NCBI GenBank assembly: GCA_963205005.1
Contig: CAUJHW010000078.1
Coordinates: forward strand, 1-56,581
Origin: Pseudomonadota bacterium
Lineage (GTDB): Bacteria; Pseudomonadota; Alphaproteobacteria; Caulobacterales; Caulobacteraceae
Direction: 5' to 3'
Length of the DNA stretch: 56,581 nucleotides
The notes beneath the pieces are model-generated. The model had not been told where the DNA came from. It did not search any database and was given only the letters and a program-made list of their open reading frames with translations. Shown piece after piece: positions 44,269-53,825 of this stretch (its first letter is position 1; each line of letters starts with the position of its first letter). The translations under genes and the position numbers were made by a program.

Positions 44269-45447
44269 ATGGTTTCAACGACGACGCCTCGCGCACCCTA
44301 CGCCGAAGATCCTGCCGCGTCGCGGGGTCGCAAGGTCGCTGAGGCCCACAGCCGCACGCGCACGGACTTCGCCCGCGACCGGGACCGGATCATTCACTCC
44401 ACGGCCTTCCGGAGGCTGAAGGAGAAGACCCAGGTGTTCGTCGCCCACGAAGGCGACCACTTCCGCACCCGGCTGACCCACAGCCTGGAGGTAGCCCAGA
44501 TTGCCCGGTCGCTGGCGACGGCGCTGGGCCTGGACGCCGATCTTGCCGAAACCATCGCGCTCGCCCACGACCTGGGACACCCGCCCTTCGGCCACGCCGG
44601 CGAGGACGTGCTGCAGGTGCAGATGCAGGGCTACGGCGGCTTCGACCACAACGTGCAGACGTTCCGAGTCGTCACGAAGCTGGAGCGCCGCTATCCCAGC
44701 TTCGACGGCCTGAACCTGACCTGGGAAACCCTGGAAGGGGTGATCAAGCACAACGGCCCGGTGATCGACCAGCTGGCCAAGCCGTCGTGGAGCGCCATTT
44801 CCGAGTTCGACGCCCAGTACGCCCTGCGCCTCGACACCTGGGCCTCGGCGGAAGCCCAGGTGGCCGCCCTGGCCGACGACATCGCCTACAACAACCATGA
44901 CGTGGACGACGGCGTCCTGGCCGGCCTGTTCAACCTGGACGAACTGGCCGAAGTGCCGCTGATCGGGCCGCATGTGCGCAGCGCGCGCCGCGACTATCCC
45001 GACTGCGAACCAGGCATCCTCCGCCTGGAGGCGGTGCGGCGGATGATCGGAGCCATGGTCGACGACGTGCTGGCCGAGACCCGACGCCGCGCCGAGGCAG
45101 GCCGGGTGACCTCGCCCGAACAGGTCCGGGTGCTGGGCCACGCGCTGGTGGCCTTCTCGCGCGACATGCTCGAGGACCTGGGCGCCCTGCGGCTGTTCCT
45201 GATGGAGCGGATGTACCGGCACTGGAAGGTCAACCGGACCCGCAGCCAGGCCCGCCGGATGCTGGCCGAGATGTTCCAGCTGTTCATGGCCGAGCCCGAC
45301 GTGCTGCCGGGGGAATGGTACGCCCGCGCCGAGGCGCGAGACGAGGCCGGGCGCGCCCGCGTCGTCTGCGACTACATCGGCGGCATGACCGACCGCTACG
45401 CCATCGAGGAGCACAAGAAGCTCTTCCAGCTCGACGTCTGGAGCTAA
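44269..45447 (+). CDS. dgt: dNTP triphosphohydrolase (dGTPase-like)
   Basis: A 392-residue HD-domain enzyme that cleaves dNTPs to nucleosides and triphosphate. The HD motif is complete: [27 protein letters not shown] and, further on, [26 protein letters not shown] and [13 protein letters not shown] are typical of the family. It controls dNTP pools. Its strict dGTP preference cannot be told from sequence. The next gene starts two bases after its stop. Confidence 0.94.
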   Translation: MVSTTTPRAPYAEDPAASRGRKVAEAHSRTRTDFARDRDRIIHSTAFRRLKEKTQVFVAHEGDHFRTRLTHSLEVAQIARSLATALGLDADLAETIALAHDLGHPPFGHAGEDVLQVQMQGYGGFDHNVQTFRVVTKLERRYPSFDGLNLTWETLEGVIKHNGPVIDQLAKPSWSAISEFDAQYALRLDTWASAEAQVAALADDIAYNNHDVDDGVLAGLFNLDELAEVPLIGPHVRSARRDYPDCEPGILRLEAVRRMIGAMVDDVLAETRRRAEAGRVTSPEQVRVLGHALVAFSRDMLEDLGALRLFLMERMYRHWKVNRTRSQARRMLAEMFQLFMAEPDVLPGEWYARAEARDEAGRARVVCDYIGGMTDRYAIEEHKKLFQLDVWS

Positions 45448-45449
45448 GC

Positions 45450-45686
45450 TTGGCGGTCCTGGTGGTGCGCGGCCCGATCTTCCATTCGACGGGCGACGAA
45501 AACGCCTTCTTTGGCTGGGTGCGGAAGATCGGCGCGGTGCAGCGCGTGAACGGCCGCGGCCGCGATCTGGAAATCCACCTGCGCCCCGGCAAGGTGTCGG
45601 TTGACGAACTGCGCGAGCTGCGGTCGGCCTTCTATCGCTACGGCATGGACACCAGCGACCTCGAGGCTCTGGGCAAGGACGGCTGA
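45450..45686 (+). CDS. Small conserved-looking protein, unknown (78 aa)
   Basis: A 78-residue cytosolic protein beginning at a TTG that follows GGAG by six bases, at the end of dgt. The chain reads MAVLVVRGPIFHSTGDENAFFGWVRK... with LEIHLRPGKVSVDELRELRSAFYRYGMD. It looks like a compact alpha/beta domain with a plausible hydrophobic core. The tight linkage to dgt suggests co-expression. I do not recognise a family. Confidence 0.65.
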   Translation: MAVLVVRGPIFHSTGDENAFFGWVRKIGAVQRVNGRGRDLEIHLRPGKVSVDELRELRSAFYRYGMDTSDLEALGKDG

Positions 45687-45834
45687 CCGCCGCAATTCGG
45701 CCCCCTGCCGCCCACAGAAATCGCTGCGCCGGGCGCACCGCACGGCCCGGTCTTCGCTAGACTGCCAGCGATTCCGGGCGATTCGTTCAATGGCGACACG
45801 CGCCCGCCGGCTTGAGCTGCAGGAGCCTCCCGCG

Positions 45835-46713
45835 ATGTCAGACCACGAGCGCGGCGCCTATACGCCCCCGACGGCCGATGCGCCGCTGAGCTTCGACCCG
45901 CGCCAGCCGGTGCGTGGCGCGCGGCCCGTTCCGCTGACCCTGATCCTGAGCGTGCTGGTGCTGGCTGCCCTGGTGGTGGCGATCTTCGTCTTCTACCAGT
46001 CGGGCGTGCGGCAGGCCGCGCAGTCGCCCGAGCTGGTCGGTGCGCCGGTCGAGGGGATCAAGTCGCCGGCGACGGTCGAGGCCCAGCCCCAGGATCCCGC
46101 CGCAGGCCTGCAGATCTATCGCGCCGAGGCCGGTGGCGCCGGGGAGGGCGCCCCTGCTGCGCCCACCTTCGTGCCCCCGCCCGAACAGCCCCAGGCCCGT
46201 CCGACGACGCCCGTGGTGGTGACCCAGGCCGCCCCGCCGCCACCGCCGCCGGCCGTCGCCGCCGCCACGGCCCAGGCGCTGAAGCCGGCCATCCCGGCGC
46301 CGCTCCCGGTGACAAAGGTCGCCCCGCCGCCGGCGAAAGCCGCCCCGGCTCCGACCCCGGCCCCGGTGAAGGTCGCCGCCGCGCCGTCGCCGCCGGCCGC
46401 CAAGGTGGTTCCGCCAGAGCCGAAGAAGACGCCGGCGCCTCCGCCGACCCCCGCCTCGAAGCCTGCCGCTGCGGGTGGCGCGGTGGTGCAGATCGGCGCG
46501 GTCTCGTCGACCGCGCTCGCCGACAAGGCGTGGAGCGACGCGGTCGCCGCCGCCCCGGGCCTCGCCGCCGGCAAGGGCAAGAGCGTCGAGAAGATCGAGA
46601 AGAACGGCGGGACCCTCTATCGCACCGCCGTTACCGGCTTCGGCTCGCGGGCCGACGCCCAGGCCTTCTGTGCGAAACTGCAGGCCGCCGGGAAGAGCTG
46701 CTTCGTCCGGTGA
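45835..46713 (+). CDS. SPOR-domain membrane protein
   Basis: A 292-residue inner-membrane protein. A short cytosolic N terminus leads to a membrane segment at about 32-54 (VPLTLILSVLVLAALVVAIFVFY). A long Pro/Ala/Lys-rich periplasmic linker follows, and a C-terminal SPOR domain (GGAVVQIGAVSSTALADKAW ... YRTAVTGFGSRADAQAFCAKLQAAGKSCFVR). SPOR domains bind peptidoglycan lacking stem peptides at the division site. AGGAG is upstream of the ATG at 45835; an ATG at 45790 is an alternative. Coupled to nagZ by a GTGA overlap. Confidence 0.93.
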   Translation: MSDHERGAYTPPTADAPLSFDPRQPVRGARPVPLTLILSVLVLAALVVAIFVFYQSGVRQAAQSPELVGAPVEGIKSPATVEAQPQDPAAGLQIYRAEAGGAGEGAPAAPTFVPPPEQPQARPTTPVVVTQAAPPPPPPAVAAATAQALKPAIPAPLPVTKVAPPPAKAAPAPTPAPVKVAAAPSPPAAKVVPPEPKKTPAPPPTPASKPAAAGGAVVQIGAVSSTALADKAWSDAVAAAPGLAAGKGKSVEKIEKNGGTLYRTAVTGFGSRADAQAFCAKLQAAGKSCFVR

Positions 46714-47726
46714 CGGCATCGGCCTGCATCCTGGGCTGTGCGGGCCTCACCCTGACCAAGGCGGAGAAGGCCTTTTTTGCCGACGTGAAGCCCTGGGGCT
46801 TCATCCTTTTCGCGCGCAATATCGAGACGCCGCGCCAGGTGCGGAAGCTGACCGCCGCCCTGCGCGACCTGGTGGGCCGCGAGGACGCGCCGATCCTTAT
46901 CGACCAGGAGGGCGGACGGGTGCAGCGGCTGGCCGGGCCGCACTGGCGGACCTATCCGCCGGGCCGGGCCTATGGCGAACTTGACCCCGTGGTCGCCCGC
47001 GAGATCTGCCGGCTCGGCGCGCGCCTGATGGCCAACGACCTCAGCGCGCTGGGAATCAATGTGGACTGCCTGCCGGTCCTGGACGTACCGGCCCCCGACG
47101 GCCACGCCGTGATCGGCGACCGGGCTTATGGTGCGACGCCCGAAACGGTCGCCGTGCTGGGCCGGGCCGCCGCCGAAGGACTGATCGCCGGCGGGGTGCT
47201 GCCGGTGATCAAGCACATCCCCGGACACGGTCGCGCGCGCGCCGACAGCCACCTTGAACTGCCGGTGGTGGACGCCGGCTGGGACGAGCTGGACGCGCGC
47301 GACTTCGCGCCGTTCCGGGCGCTTTCCGACATGCCCATGGCGATGACAGCGCACGTGATCTTCACGGCGGTCGATCGGAAGCGGCCGGCGACGACATCCA
47401 GGCGGCTGATGCGCGGTGTGATCCGTGAGGCCATCGGCTTCGAGGGTCTGGTGATGAGCGACGACCTGTCGATGAAGGCGCTGAAGGGCGGGCTGCGCGA
47501 GCGGGCCGAGGCGGCGTTCAAGGCGGGCTGCGACGTCGTCCTGCACTGCAACGGCGTGATGGCCGAGATGAAGGCCGTGGCGGCGGGAACGCCCCGGCTG
47601 GCCGGCAAGGCCGCCCGCCGCGCCGCCGCGGCCCTGGCCCGTTTGCCCCGGTCGGTCGAACCCTTCGACGTGGCGGCCGGTCACGCGCGCCTGGATGCGG
47701 CCTTCGGCGGACGGTGGGCGGCATGA
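46710..47726 (+). CDS. nagZ: Beta-N-acetylhexosaminidase NagZ
   Basis: A 338-residue GH3 enzyme of peptidoglycan recycling that removes GlcNAc from muropeptides in the cytosol. Visible: PILIDQEGGRVQRL, the catalytic loop KHIPGHGRARADSHLELP with its His-Asp pair, and the nucleophile in VMSDDLSMKAL. The GTG start overlaps the SPOR gene stop. Its own stop overlaps the ATG of scpA. Placement after a SPOR protein suggests a cell-wall operon leading into the scp genes. Confidence 0.95.
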   Translation: MTASACILGCAGLTLTKAEKAFFADVKPWGFILFARNIETPRQVRKLTAALRDLVGREDAPILIDQEGGRVQRLAGPHWRTYPPGRAYGELDPVVAREICRLGARLMANDLSALGINVDCLPVLDVPAPDGHAVIGDRAYGATPETVAVLGRAAAEGLIAGGVLPVIKHIPGHGRARADSHLELPVVDAGWDELDARDFAPFRALSDMPMAMTAHVIFTAVDRKRPATTSRRLMRGVIREAIGFEGLVMSDDLSMKALKGGLRERAEAAFKAGCDVVLHCNGVMAEMKAVAAGTPRLAGKAARRAAAALARLPRSVEPFDVAAGHARLDAAFGGRWAA

Positions 47727-48541
47727 GCCAGGGGTTCCAGCCGTCCCTCGACTTTGCCGCCGCGACCGTCGCCGCCGAGGATGGCGAGGCGCTGATCATA
47801 GACCTGGAAGGCTACGAGGGCCCGCTGCATGTCCTTCTGGCCCTGGCGCGCAGCCAGAAGGTCGACCTGCTGCAGCTGTCGATCCTGAAGCTGGCGGAAC
47901 AGTACCTGGCCTTCGTGCAGGAGGCGCGGCGCCGCCGTTTCGGCCTGGCGGCGGACTATCTGGTGATGGCCGCCTGGCTGGCCTACCTGAAGTCGCGGCT
48001 GCTGCTGCCAAAGCCCGAGCAGCCGAAGGCCGAGGAAGCTCCGGCCGAGGAGATCGCCGCGCGGCTGGCGTTCCGGCTGGCCAAGCTGGAGGCCATGCGC
48101 GAGGCCGCCGAGCGCCTGCGCACCGGACCGCAGCTGGGCCGCGAGGTGTTCGTCCGCGGTGATCCGGAGGCGATCCGGATCATCCCGTCCGGCCGCATCG
48201 AGGGCGACCTCTACAGCCTGATGAGCGCCTACATCGGCCAGCGTCAGAAAGAGGCCCAGCGCAGCTACAGGCCCGCCACGCCCCAGGCCTACCCGCTGGA
48301 AGACGCCCGCGACCGCCTTCGCCGCCTGTTGCCGGACCTGGACCGCTGGACCCCGCTGACCGGGGTGGCGCCGACCGGGTCGCCCACGGCGGGACCGTCC
48401 CGCGCCTCCTATGTGGCCTCCACGCTGTCGGCCAGCCTGGAACTGGTCAAGGAAGGCGACCTGGAGGCCCGACAGCTGGAAGCCTTCGCAGACATCTACC
48501 TGCGCGCCCGCAAGGGCGAGGCGGTCCGGGAAGCCAACTGA
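47723..48541 (+). CDS. scpA: Segregation and condensation protein A
   Basis: A 272-residue kleisin subunit of the SMC-ScpAB condensin. Visible: LEGYEGPLHVLLALARSQKVDLLQLSILKLAEQYL at the N terminus, DYLVMAAWLAYLKSRLLLP, and a C-terminal winged-helix end (VASTLSASLELVKEGDLEARQ). It bridges SMC heads and recruits ScpB for chromosome segregation. The ATG at 47723 overlaps the nagZ stop. A GTG nine bases upstream is less likely. Confidence 0.95.
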   Translation: MSQGFQPSLDFAAATVAAEDGEALIIDLEGYEGPLHVLLALARSQKVDLLQLSILKLAEQYLAFVQEARRRRFGLAADYLVMAAWLAYLKSRLLLPKPEQPKAEEAPAEEIAARLAFRLAKLEAMREAAERLRTGPQLGREVFVRGDPEAIRIIPSGRIEGDLYSLMSAYIGQRQKEAQRSYRPATPQAYPLEDARDRLRRLLPDLDRWTPLTGVAPTGSPTAGPSRASYVASTLSASLELVKEGDLEARQLEAFADIYLRARKGEAVREAN

Positions 48542-49176
48542 TGGGCGACAGGCTGGAAACCGCGCGCGAGATCGAGGCCCTGCTGTTCGCCGCCGCCGGT
48601 CCGCTGACCTCCGGCGAGCTCGGCCGCCGGCTGCCGGAAGGCGCCGATGTCGAGGGCGCCCTGGCCGAACTGGCGGCGCGCTACGAGGGGCGGGGCGTTG
48701 TGCTGGCCAACGTCGCCGGCGGCTGGCGCTTCCAGACCGCGGGGGACCTGGCCTGGCTGATGACCGAGGAGCGCGAGGAACCGCGCAAGCTGTCGAAAGC
48801 CGCCCAGGAGACCCTGGCGATCATCGCCTATCACCAGCCCGTCACCCGCGCCGAGATCGAATCGGTGCGCGGCGTCCAGGCCAGCCGCGGCACCCTGGAT
48901 GTTCTGCTGGAACTGGGACTGGTGCGGATGCGCGGGCGGCGGCGTTCGCCCGGGCGGCCGGTCACCTATGGCACCACCAACGCCTTCCTCGAGCACTACG
49001 GCCTCGCCAGCCTGATCGACCTGCCCGGAATGGCCGAGATGAAGGCCGCGGGCCTGCTGTCGCTGGACCTGCCGGCCGATTTCACCGTGCCCGATCCCAA
49101 CGCACCAGCGCTCGATGAAGACCCGCTGGAGGCCGACGCCCCGGAATTCCACATCGATTTCCTCGGCGAGGACTGA
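48541..49176 (+). CDS. scpB: Segregation and condensation protein B
   Basis: A 211-residue winged-helix protein that dimerises and binds ScpA in condensin. Visible: LETAREIEALLFAAAGPLTSGEL, SKAAQETLAIIAYHQPVTRAEIESVRGVQ and GRPVTYGTTNAFLEHYGL. Its ATG overlaps the scpA stop (TGATG). A short acidic tail ends the protein. Tat genes follow after 92 bases. Confidence 0.96.
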   Translation: MGDRLETAREIEALLFAAAGPLTSGELGRRLPEGADVEGALAELAARYEGRGVVLANVAGGWRFQTAGDLAWLMTEEREEPRKLSKAAQETLAIIAYHQPVTRAEIESVRGVQASRGTLDVLLELGLVRMRGRRRSPGRPVTYGTTNAFLEHYGLASLIDLPGMAEMKAAGLLSLDLPADFTVPDPNAPALDEDPLEADAPEFHIDFLGED

Positions 49177-49268
49177 CCCCGTTGGCGCGAGCGCGACGGA
49201 CGGACTATATAGCGACGTGAGACAACGGACCGGGGCCAGGAGGGCGCCGTCCAAGGAGAGTTCAGCGC

Positions 49269-49472
49269 ATGGGCGCCTTCAGCATCTGGCATATCCTGGC
49301 GATCGTGATCGCGGCGGCGCTGCTCTTCGGCGGCCGCGGCAAGATCTCGGGCATCATGGGCGACACCGCCAAGGGCATCCGCGCCTTCCGCGAGGGCCTG
49401 AAGGGCGAGGACGCCCCGGAAGAGGCCGGCAAGACCCTGCCGAAGGACGAGAAAGACAGCGCGCGCGGCTGA
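49269..49472 (+). CDS. tatA: Twin-arginine translocase subunit TatA
   Basis: A 67-residue membrane protein. The N-terminal membrane segment [16 protein letters not shown] is followed by an amphipathic helix ([14 protein letters not shown]) and a charged tail. TatA forms the pore part of the Tat exporter for folded proteins. AAGGAGAG lies at good distance from the ATG. It is separated from tatB by a terminator-like hairpin, unlike tatB and tatC, which overlap. Confidence 0.95.
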   Translation: MGAFSIWHILAIVIAAALLFGGRGKISGIMGDTAKGIRAFREGLKGEDAPEEAGKTLPKDEKDSARG

Positions 49473-49499
49473 GGCCGGCAGCGACCTGAGCGACGCATC

Positions 49500-49534
49500 G
49501 CGCCGGCCTTGATCGGGGCCGGCGCTTCTGTTTT
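49500..49534 (+). terminator. Terminator/attenuator between tatA and tatB
   Basis: A 9-base perfect stem GCGCCGGCC/GGCCGGCGC with an 8-base loop is followed by TTCTGTTTT. It lies 27 bases after the tatA stop and only 11 bases before the tatB ATG. It should stop some transcripts after tatA and lower tatBC expression. Confidence 0.75.
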
Positions 49535-49545
49535 AGGCCCCATCC

Positions 49546-50055
49546 ATGCTTCCCGAAGTCGGCATGTCGGAACTCGTGGTCATCGCCATCGTGGCGCTGA
49601 TCGTCGTGGGACCGAAGGATCTGCCCGTGCTGCTCCGCCGGTTCGGCCAGTTCATGGCCAGGCTGCGCGGCATGGCGGCTGAATTCCGGGCCAGCTTCGA
49701 CGAGATGGCGCGTCAATCCGAGCTGGACGATCTGCGCAAGGAGGTCGAGGCCATGCGCCGCGGCCAGTTCGCCGACATCGCCGACCATGACCACCAGATG
49801 CGCTCCACCGTCGGCGAGATCGAGAACAGCCTCTCCGACGTGGGCGTGCAGCTGCATCCGCCGATGAGCTACCAGTACGACGCCCTGGACCCTTCGCCCC
49901 CGGTGGAGATCAGCGAGGCCCCCGTCGCTCCCAAGCCGGCCCGCAAGTCGCGCGCGAAGCCCGCTGCCAGGACCGAGGCCGAAGCCGCGCCGGTCGCTGA
50001 CGCCCCCAAGCCCCGCCGCAAGCGTGCGGCCAAGACCGTCGAGGCGGGCTCTTGA
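49546..50055 (+). CDS. tatB: Twin-arginine translocase subunit TatB
   Basis: A 169-residue Tat receptor component. MLPEVGMSELVVIAIVALIVVGPKDLP is the usual TatB start, followed by a long amphipathic helix (LLRRFGQFMARLRGMAAEFRASFDEMARQSELDDLRKEVEAM). The C-terminal tail is Lys/Ala/Pro-rich. No clear ribosome binding site precedes the ATG, which lies directly behind a hairpin. The last bases overlap tatC. Confidence 0.95.
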   Translation: MLPEVGMSELVVIAIVALIVVGPKDLPVLLRRFGQFMARLRGMAAEFRASFDEMARQSELDDLRKEVEAMRRGQFADIADHDHQMRSTVGEIENSLSDVGVQLHPPMSYQYDALDPSPPVEISEAPVAPKPARKSRAKPAARTEAEAAPVADAPKPRRKRAAKTVEAGS

Positions 50056-50942
50056 GCTACGAACACGACGACTCCGAGATCGAGGCGTCGCGCGCCCCGC
50101 TGCTCGATCATCTTGTGGAGCTTCGCGGCCGGCTGATCATCTGCGTGGTCGCCGTGGTGATCTGCTTCGCCATCTGCTTCGGCTTCTCGGACCCGATCTA
50201 CCGGTTCCTGCTGCACCCCTTTGCCATGGCGGCGGCGATGTACGCCGAAACCCGGCAGGGCCACGCGGCCGGGCCCTTCGACCTTCTGTTCGTGCTGGTG
50301 GGCATGAAGGAGGCCCCGGTCGCAAGCGGCGACCTGCGCCTGATGTTCACGGCCCCGCTGGAATTCTTCTTCACGAAGCTCAAGCTGGCCGGGTTTGGCG
50401 CCGTGGTGATGAGCTTCCCGGTGCTGGCCTGGCAGGTCTATGCCTTCGTGGCGCCGGGCCTCTACAAGCGCGAGCGCTTCGCCTTCCTGCCGTTCCTGCT
50501 GGCGGCCCCGATCCTGTTCACGCTCGGCGCGGCGCTGGTCTACTTCCTGATCCTGCCGTTCGTGCTGTGGTTCTCCCTGAGCCAGCAGATCATTGGGGCG
50601 GGCATCGCGGTGGAGCTGCTGCCCAAGGTGTCGGACTATCTGACCCTGGTGACGACGCTGCTGCTGGCGTTCGGCCTCTGCTTCCAGCTGCCGGTGGTGC
50701 TGACCCTCCTCGGCATGGCCGGAATCGTCAATTCGGAGATGCTCTGGAAGGGCTGGCGCTATGCCGTGCTGGCCGTGGTGGTGGTCGCCGCCGTGGTCAC
50801 CCCGCCGGATCCGATCAGCCAGCTGCTGCTCGCAGGGCCGATCATCCTGCTCTACTTCGTCTCGGTCGGCTGCGTGAAACTGATCGAGCTGCGGCGCAGG
50901 AAGGATGATGCTTCCGCGGGCACGGACGTGGCCACGGCCTGA
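50052..50942 (+). CDS. tatC: Twin-arginine translocase subunit TatC
   Basis: A 296-residue inner-membrane protein with six membrane segments. Visible: the signal-peptide-binding LLDHLVELRGRLI, FFTKLKLAGFGAVVMSFPVLAWQVYAFVAPGLYKRER, and LTLLGMAGIV. It recognises twin-arginine signal peptides with TatB. The TTG start lies inside the tatB stop (TTGA), coupling the two. A slightly long C-terminal tail is cytosolic. Confidence 0.96.
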   Translation: MSYEHDDSEIEASRAPLLDHLVELRGRLIICVVAVVICFAICFGFSDPIYRFLLHPFAMAAAMYAETRQGHAAGPFDLLFVLVGMKEAPVASGDLRLMFTAPLEFFFTKLKLAGFGAVVMSFPVLAWQVYAFVAPGLYKRERFAFLPFLLAAPILFTLGAALVYFLILPFVLWFSLSQQIIGAGIAVELLPKVSDYLTLVTTLLLAFGLCFQLPVVLTLLGMAGIVNSEMLWKGWRYAVLAVVVVAAVVTPPDPISQLLLAGPIILLYFVSVGCVKLIELRRRKDDASAGTDVATA

Positions 50943-51013
50943 CCGGTTTGGTTGGGCTTGGCCCGACCCACGACGCGCTCTAGAGAGAGCCGCTTAACCC
51001 CCAAGCGGACCCC

Positions 51014-52294
51014 ATGCACGACATCCGAGCCATTCGCGAAACCCCCGAGCTGTTCGAACAGGCCTGGGCGGCGAAGGGCTCGTCGGGCCGCGTCGCCGAG
51101 ATCCTTGAGCTGGATGCGAAGCTGCGCGCCGCCCAGACGGCTGGGCAGTCGGATCAGGCCGAGCGCAACGAGCTCTCCAAGAAGATCGGCCAGGCCAAGG
51201 CCCAGAAGAACGAGGCCGAGGCGCAGACGTTGCTGGCCAGGGTCGAGGCGCTGAAAGGCGCATCCGCCGAGCATGCCGAGGCCGAGCGGCTGGCGGGCGA
51301 GGCCCTGCGCGGCCTGCTGGCCAGCCTGCCGAACATTCCCGCCGCTGACGTGCCGGAGGGCGCCGACGAGCACGACAACGTCGAGGTCCGCCGCTGGGGC
51401 GAACCGTTCGCCATCGCCAACCCCAAGGACCACGTTGATCTGGGCGAAGCCTCCGGCCTGCTGGACTTCGAGGCCGCCGTGCGGATGAGCGGCGCGCGGT
51501 TCACGGTGCTGAAGGGCGAACTCGCCCGGCTGGAACGGGCGCTGGGCCAGTTCATGCTCGACCTGCAGACCCGCGAGCACGGCTACCTGGAGGTCTCGCC
51601 GCCGTTGCTGGTCAACGATGCGGCCGCCTACGGCACCGACAAGCTGCCCAAGTTCGCCGACGATCTGTTCCAGACCACCGACGGTCGCTGGCTGATCCCG
51701 ACGGCGGAAGTGCCGCTGACCAGCCTGGTCATGGGTCAGATCGTCGCCGAGGAAGAGCTGCCGCTGCGCTTTACCGCCCTGACGCCCTGCTTCCGCTCCG
51801 AAGCCGGCGCATCGGGCCGCGACACCCGCGGCATGATCCGCCAGCACCAGTTCTACAAGTGCGAGCTGGTCTCCATCGTCGCGCCGGAAAAGTCCGACGA
51901 GGAACACGAGCGGATGGTCGGCTGCGCCGAGGCTGTGCTGAAGCGCCTGGAACTGCCGTTCCGCACCATGCTGCTCTGCACCGGCGACATGGGCTTCGGC
52001 GCCCGCCGGACCTACGACCTGGAGGTCTGGTTGCCCTCGCAGGGCAAGTACCGCGAGATCAGCTCCTGCTCGAGCTGCGGCGACTTCCAGGCGCGGCGGA
52101 TGGATGCGCGGACCAAGAAGTCGGGCGAGAAGGGGACGCGCTTCGTCCACACCCTGAACGGCTCGGGCCTGGCCGTGGGCCGGACCCTGGTGGCGATCAT
52201 GGAGAACTACCAGGACGAGGACGGCCGGATCGCCATCCCGCAGGCGCTGCATGCCTACATGCCGGGCATCACCCACATCGGCGGCAAGGCGTGA
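51014..52294 (+). CDS. serS: Seryl-tRNA synthetase
   Basis: A 426-residue class II aminoacyl-tRNA synthetase. The N-terminal tRNA-binding coiled coil covers about 25-105. Motif 2 is [23 protein letters not shown] and motif 3 [29 protein letters not shown] and [13 protein letters not shown] complete the active site. Length is standard. The stop overlaps the GTG of surE. Confidence 0.98.
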   Translation: MHDIRAIRETPELFEQAWAAKGSSGRVAEILELDAKLRAAQTAGQSDQAERNELSKKIGQAKAQKNEAEAQTLLARVEALKGASAEHAEAERLAGEALRGLLASLPNIPAADVPEGADEHDNVEVRRWGEPFAIANPKDHVDLGEASGLLDFEAAVRMSGARFTVLKGELARLERALGQFMLDLQTREHGYLEVSPPLLVNDAAAYGTDKLPKFADDLFQTTDGRWLIPTAEVPLTSLVMGQIVAEEELPLRFTALTPCFRSEAGASGRDTRGMIRQHQFYKCELVSIVAPEKSDEEHERMVGCAEAVLKRLELPFRTMLLCTGDMGFGARRTYDLEVWLPSQGKYREISSCSSCGDFQARRMDARTKKSGEKGTRFVHTLNGSGLAVGRTLVAIMENYQDEDGRIAIPQALHAYMPGITHIGGKA

Positions 52295-53064
52295 GGATCC
52301 TCCTCACCAATGATGACGGCATCCATGCCGACGGGCTGGAAGCGCTGGAGCGGATCGCGGCCAAGCTGACCGACGACGTCTGGGTGTGCGCGCCGGAGTA
52401 CGAGCAGTCGGGCGCCAGCCGGGCGCTGACGCTCGCCGAGCCGATCCGGGTCCGGCAGCTGTCCGAGCGGCGCTTCGCCACCACCGGCACGCCGACCGAC
52501 TGCGTGATGCTGGGGGTCAACGACCTGATCGTGGGCGCGAAGCCCGACCTGGTCCTCTCCGGCGTCAACCGCGGCGCCAACCTGGCCGAGGACGTGACCA
52601 TGTCCGGCACGGTGGCCGGCGCCATCGAGGGCATGGCCCTGGGCATCCCCTCGATGGCCCTGTCGCAGATGGGCTTCTACGAGGAGGGGACCAGCTTCGA
52701 GGCCTCCGAGACCTTCGCGCCGGGGATCATCAAGCGCCTGATCGAGCTCGGCTGGCCCCGCGACGTGGTGCTGAACCTCAATTTCCCCAACGGCGACGTG
52801 TCGCGGATTTCCGAGGTGGAGGTCACCCGCCAGGGCTTCCGCGACGTCCACATCCGACACAACGAGAAGCGCACCGACCTGCGCGGCCGCGAGTACTACT
52901 GGGTCGGCTTCCAGGCCATGCGGTCCAACCCGCCGGAGGGCACCGACCTGCGCGCCCTCTATGAAGGCCGGATATCCGTGACGCCGCTGCACATCGACCT
53001 GACCCATCAACCGACCGTCCATGACCTGAAGGGTCGGCTGGGCGGCACGCCGCCCAGGCTCTGA
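52291..53064 (+). CDS. surE: 5'/3'-nucleotidase SurE
   Basis: A 257-residue survival protein with phosphatase activity on nucleoside monophosphates. Metal ligands D8 and D9 are in [12 protein letters not shown], the serine in EQSGAS and the asparagine in [26 protein letters not shown] start overlaps the serS stop. serS-surE-pcm clustering is a known arrangement. Confidence 0.96.
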   Translation: MRILLTNDDGIHADGLEALERIAAKLTDDVWVCAPEYEQSGASRALTLAEPIRVRQLSERRFATTGTPTDCVMLGVNDLIVGAKPDLVLSGVNRGANLAEDVTMSGTVAGAIEGMALGIPSMALSQMGFYEEGTSFEASETFAPGIIKRLIELGWPRDVVLNLNFPNGDVSRISEVEVTRQGFRDVHIRHNEKRTDLRGREYYWVGFQAMRSNPPEGTDLRALYEGRISVTPLHIDLTHQPTVHDLKGRLGGTPPRL

Positions 53065-53065
53065 G

Positions 53066-53722
53066 ATGTCGGAACCCGAGGACACGCCCGAGACGCGGAT
53101 GGCGCGGCTGATCCTGGCGCTGCGCTCGCAGGGCGTCACGGACCCGAAGGTGCTGAACGCCATCGAGACCACGCCCAGGCCCCTGTTCACCCAGGATCTG
53201 TTCAAGGAGCGCGCCTTCGAGGACTCGGCCCTGCCGATCGCTTGCGGCCAGACCATCAGCCAGCCGTTCGTCGTGGGCCTGATGAGCCAGGCGCTGAAGA
53301 TCGACCGGCGCGACCGGGTGCTCGAGATCGGCACCGGCAGCGGCTATCAGACGACGATCCTCTCCAAGCTTGCCCGGCTGGTCTACACGGTGGAGCGCTA
53401 TCGCACGCTGATGAAGGAGGCCGAGGGCCGCTTCAGGCAGCTGGGTCTGACCAATGTGATCACCCGGTTCGGCGATGGCGGTGCAGGATGGCCCGAGCAG
53501 GCGCCTTTTGACCGCATTATGGTCACAGCCGCGGCGCCAGATGAGCCCAAGGCGTTGCTCTCGCAGTTGAAGCCGACCGGGATTCTGGTTGCGCCGATCG
53601 GCAAGGGGCCCGTCCAGGTCCTGCGCCGCTACACCGGCGACGGGCAGGGCGGGTTCACGGTCGAGGATATGATCGACGTCCGCTTCGTGCCGCTGCTGGA
53701 CGGCGTGGCCAGGGAGCTCTGA
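53066..53722 (+). CDS. pcm: Protein-L-isoaspartate O-methyltransferase
   Basis: A 218-residue SAM-dependent enzyme that starts repair of isoaspartyl residues in damaged proteins. Visible: TISQPFVVGLMSQAL, the SAM-binding VLEIGTGSGYQT, and DRIMVTAAAPDEPKALLSQLKPTGILVAPIG. The ATG lies two bases after the surE stop. It completes the usual surE-pcm pair just upstream of dipM. Confidence 0.95.
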   Translation: MSEPEDTPETRMARLILALRSQGVTDPKVLNAIETTPRPLFTQDLFKERAFEDSALPIACGQTISQPFVVGLMSQALKIDRRDRVLEIGTGSGYQTTILSKLARLVYTVERYRTLMKEAEGRFRQLGLTNVITRFGDGGAGWPEQAPFDRIMVTAAAPDEPKALLSQLKPTGILVAPIGKGPVQVLRRYTGDGQGGFTVEDMIDVRFVPLLDGVAREL

Positions 53723-53825
53723 CCTTTTCGTGTTGCGGCCGATTGCGGGTTGGCGGGGGCGTCGGCTCGCCGCCATCATCCCACCTCACGCCCCGATGAT
53801 TCCCTGTCACCACCCCGGAGCGGCG

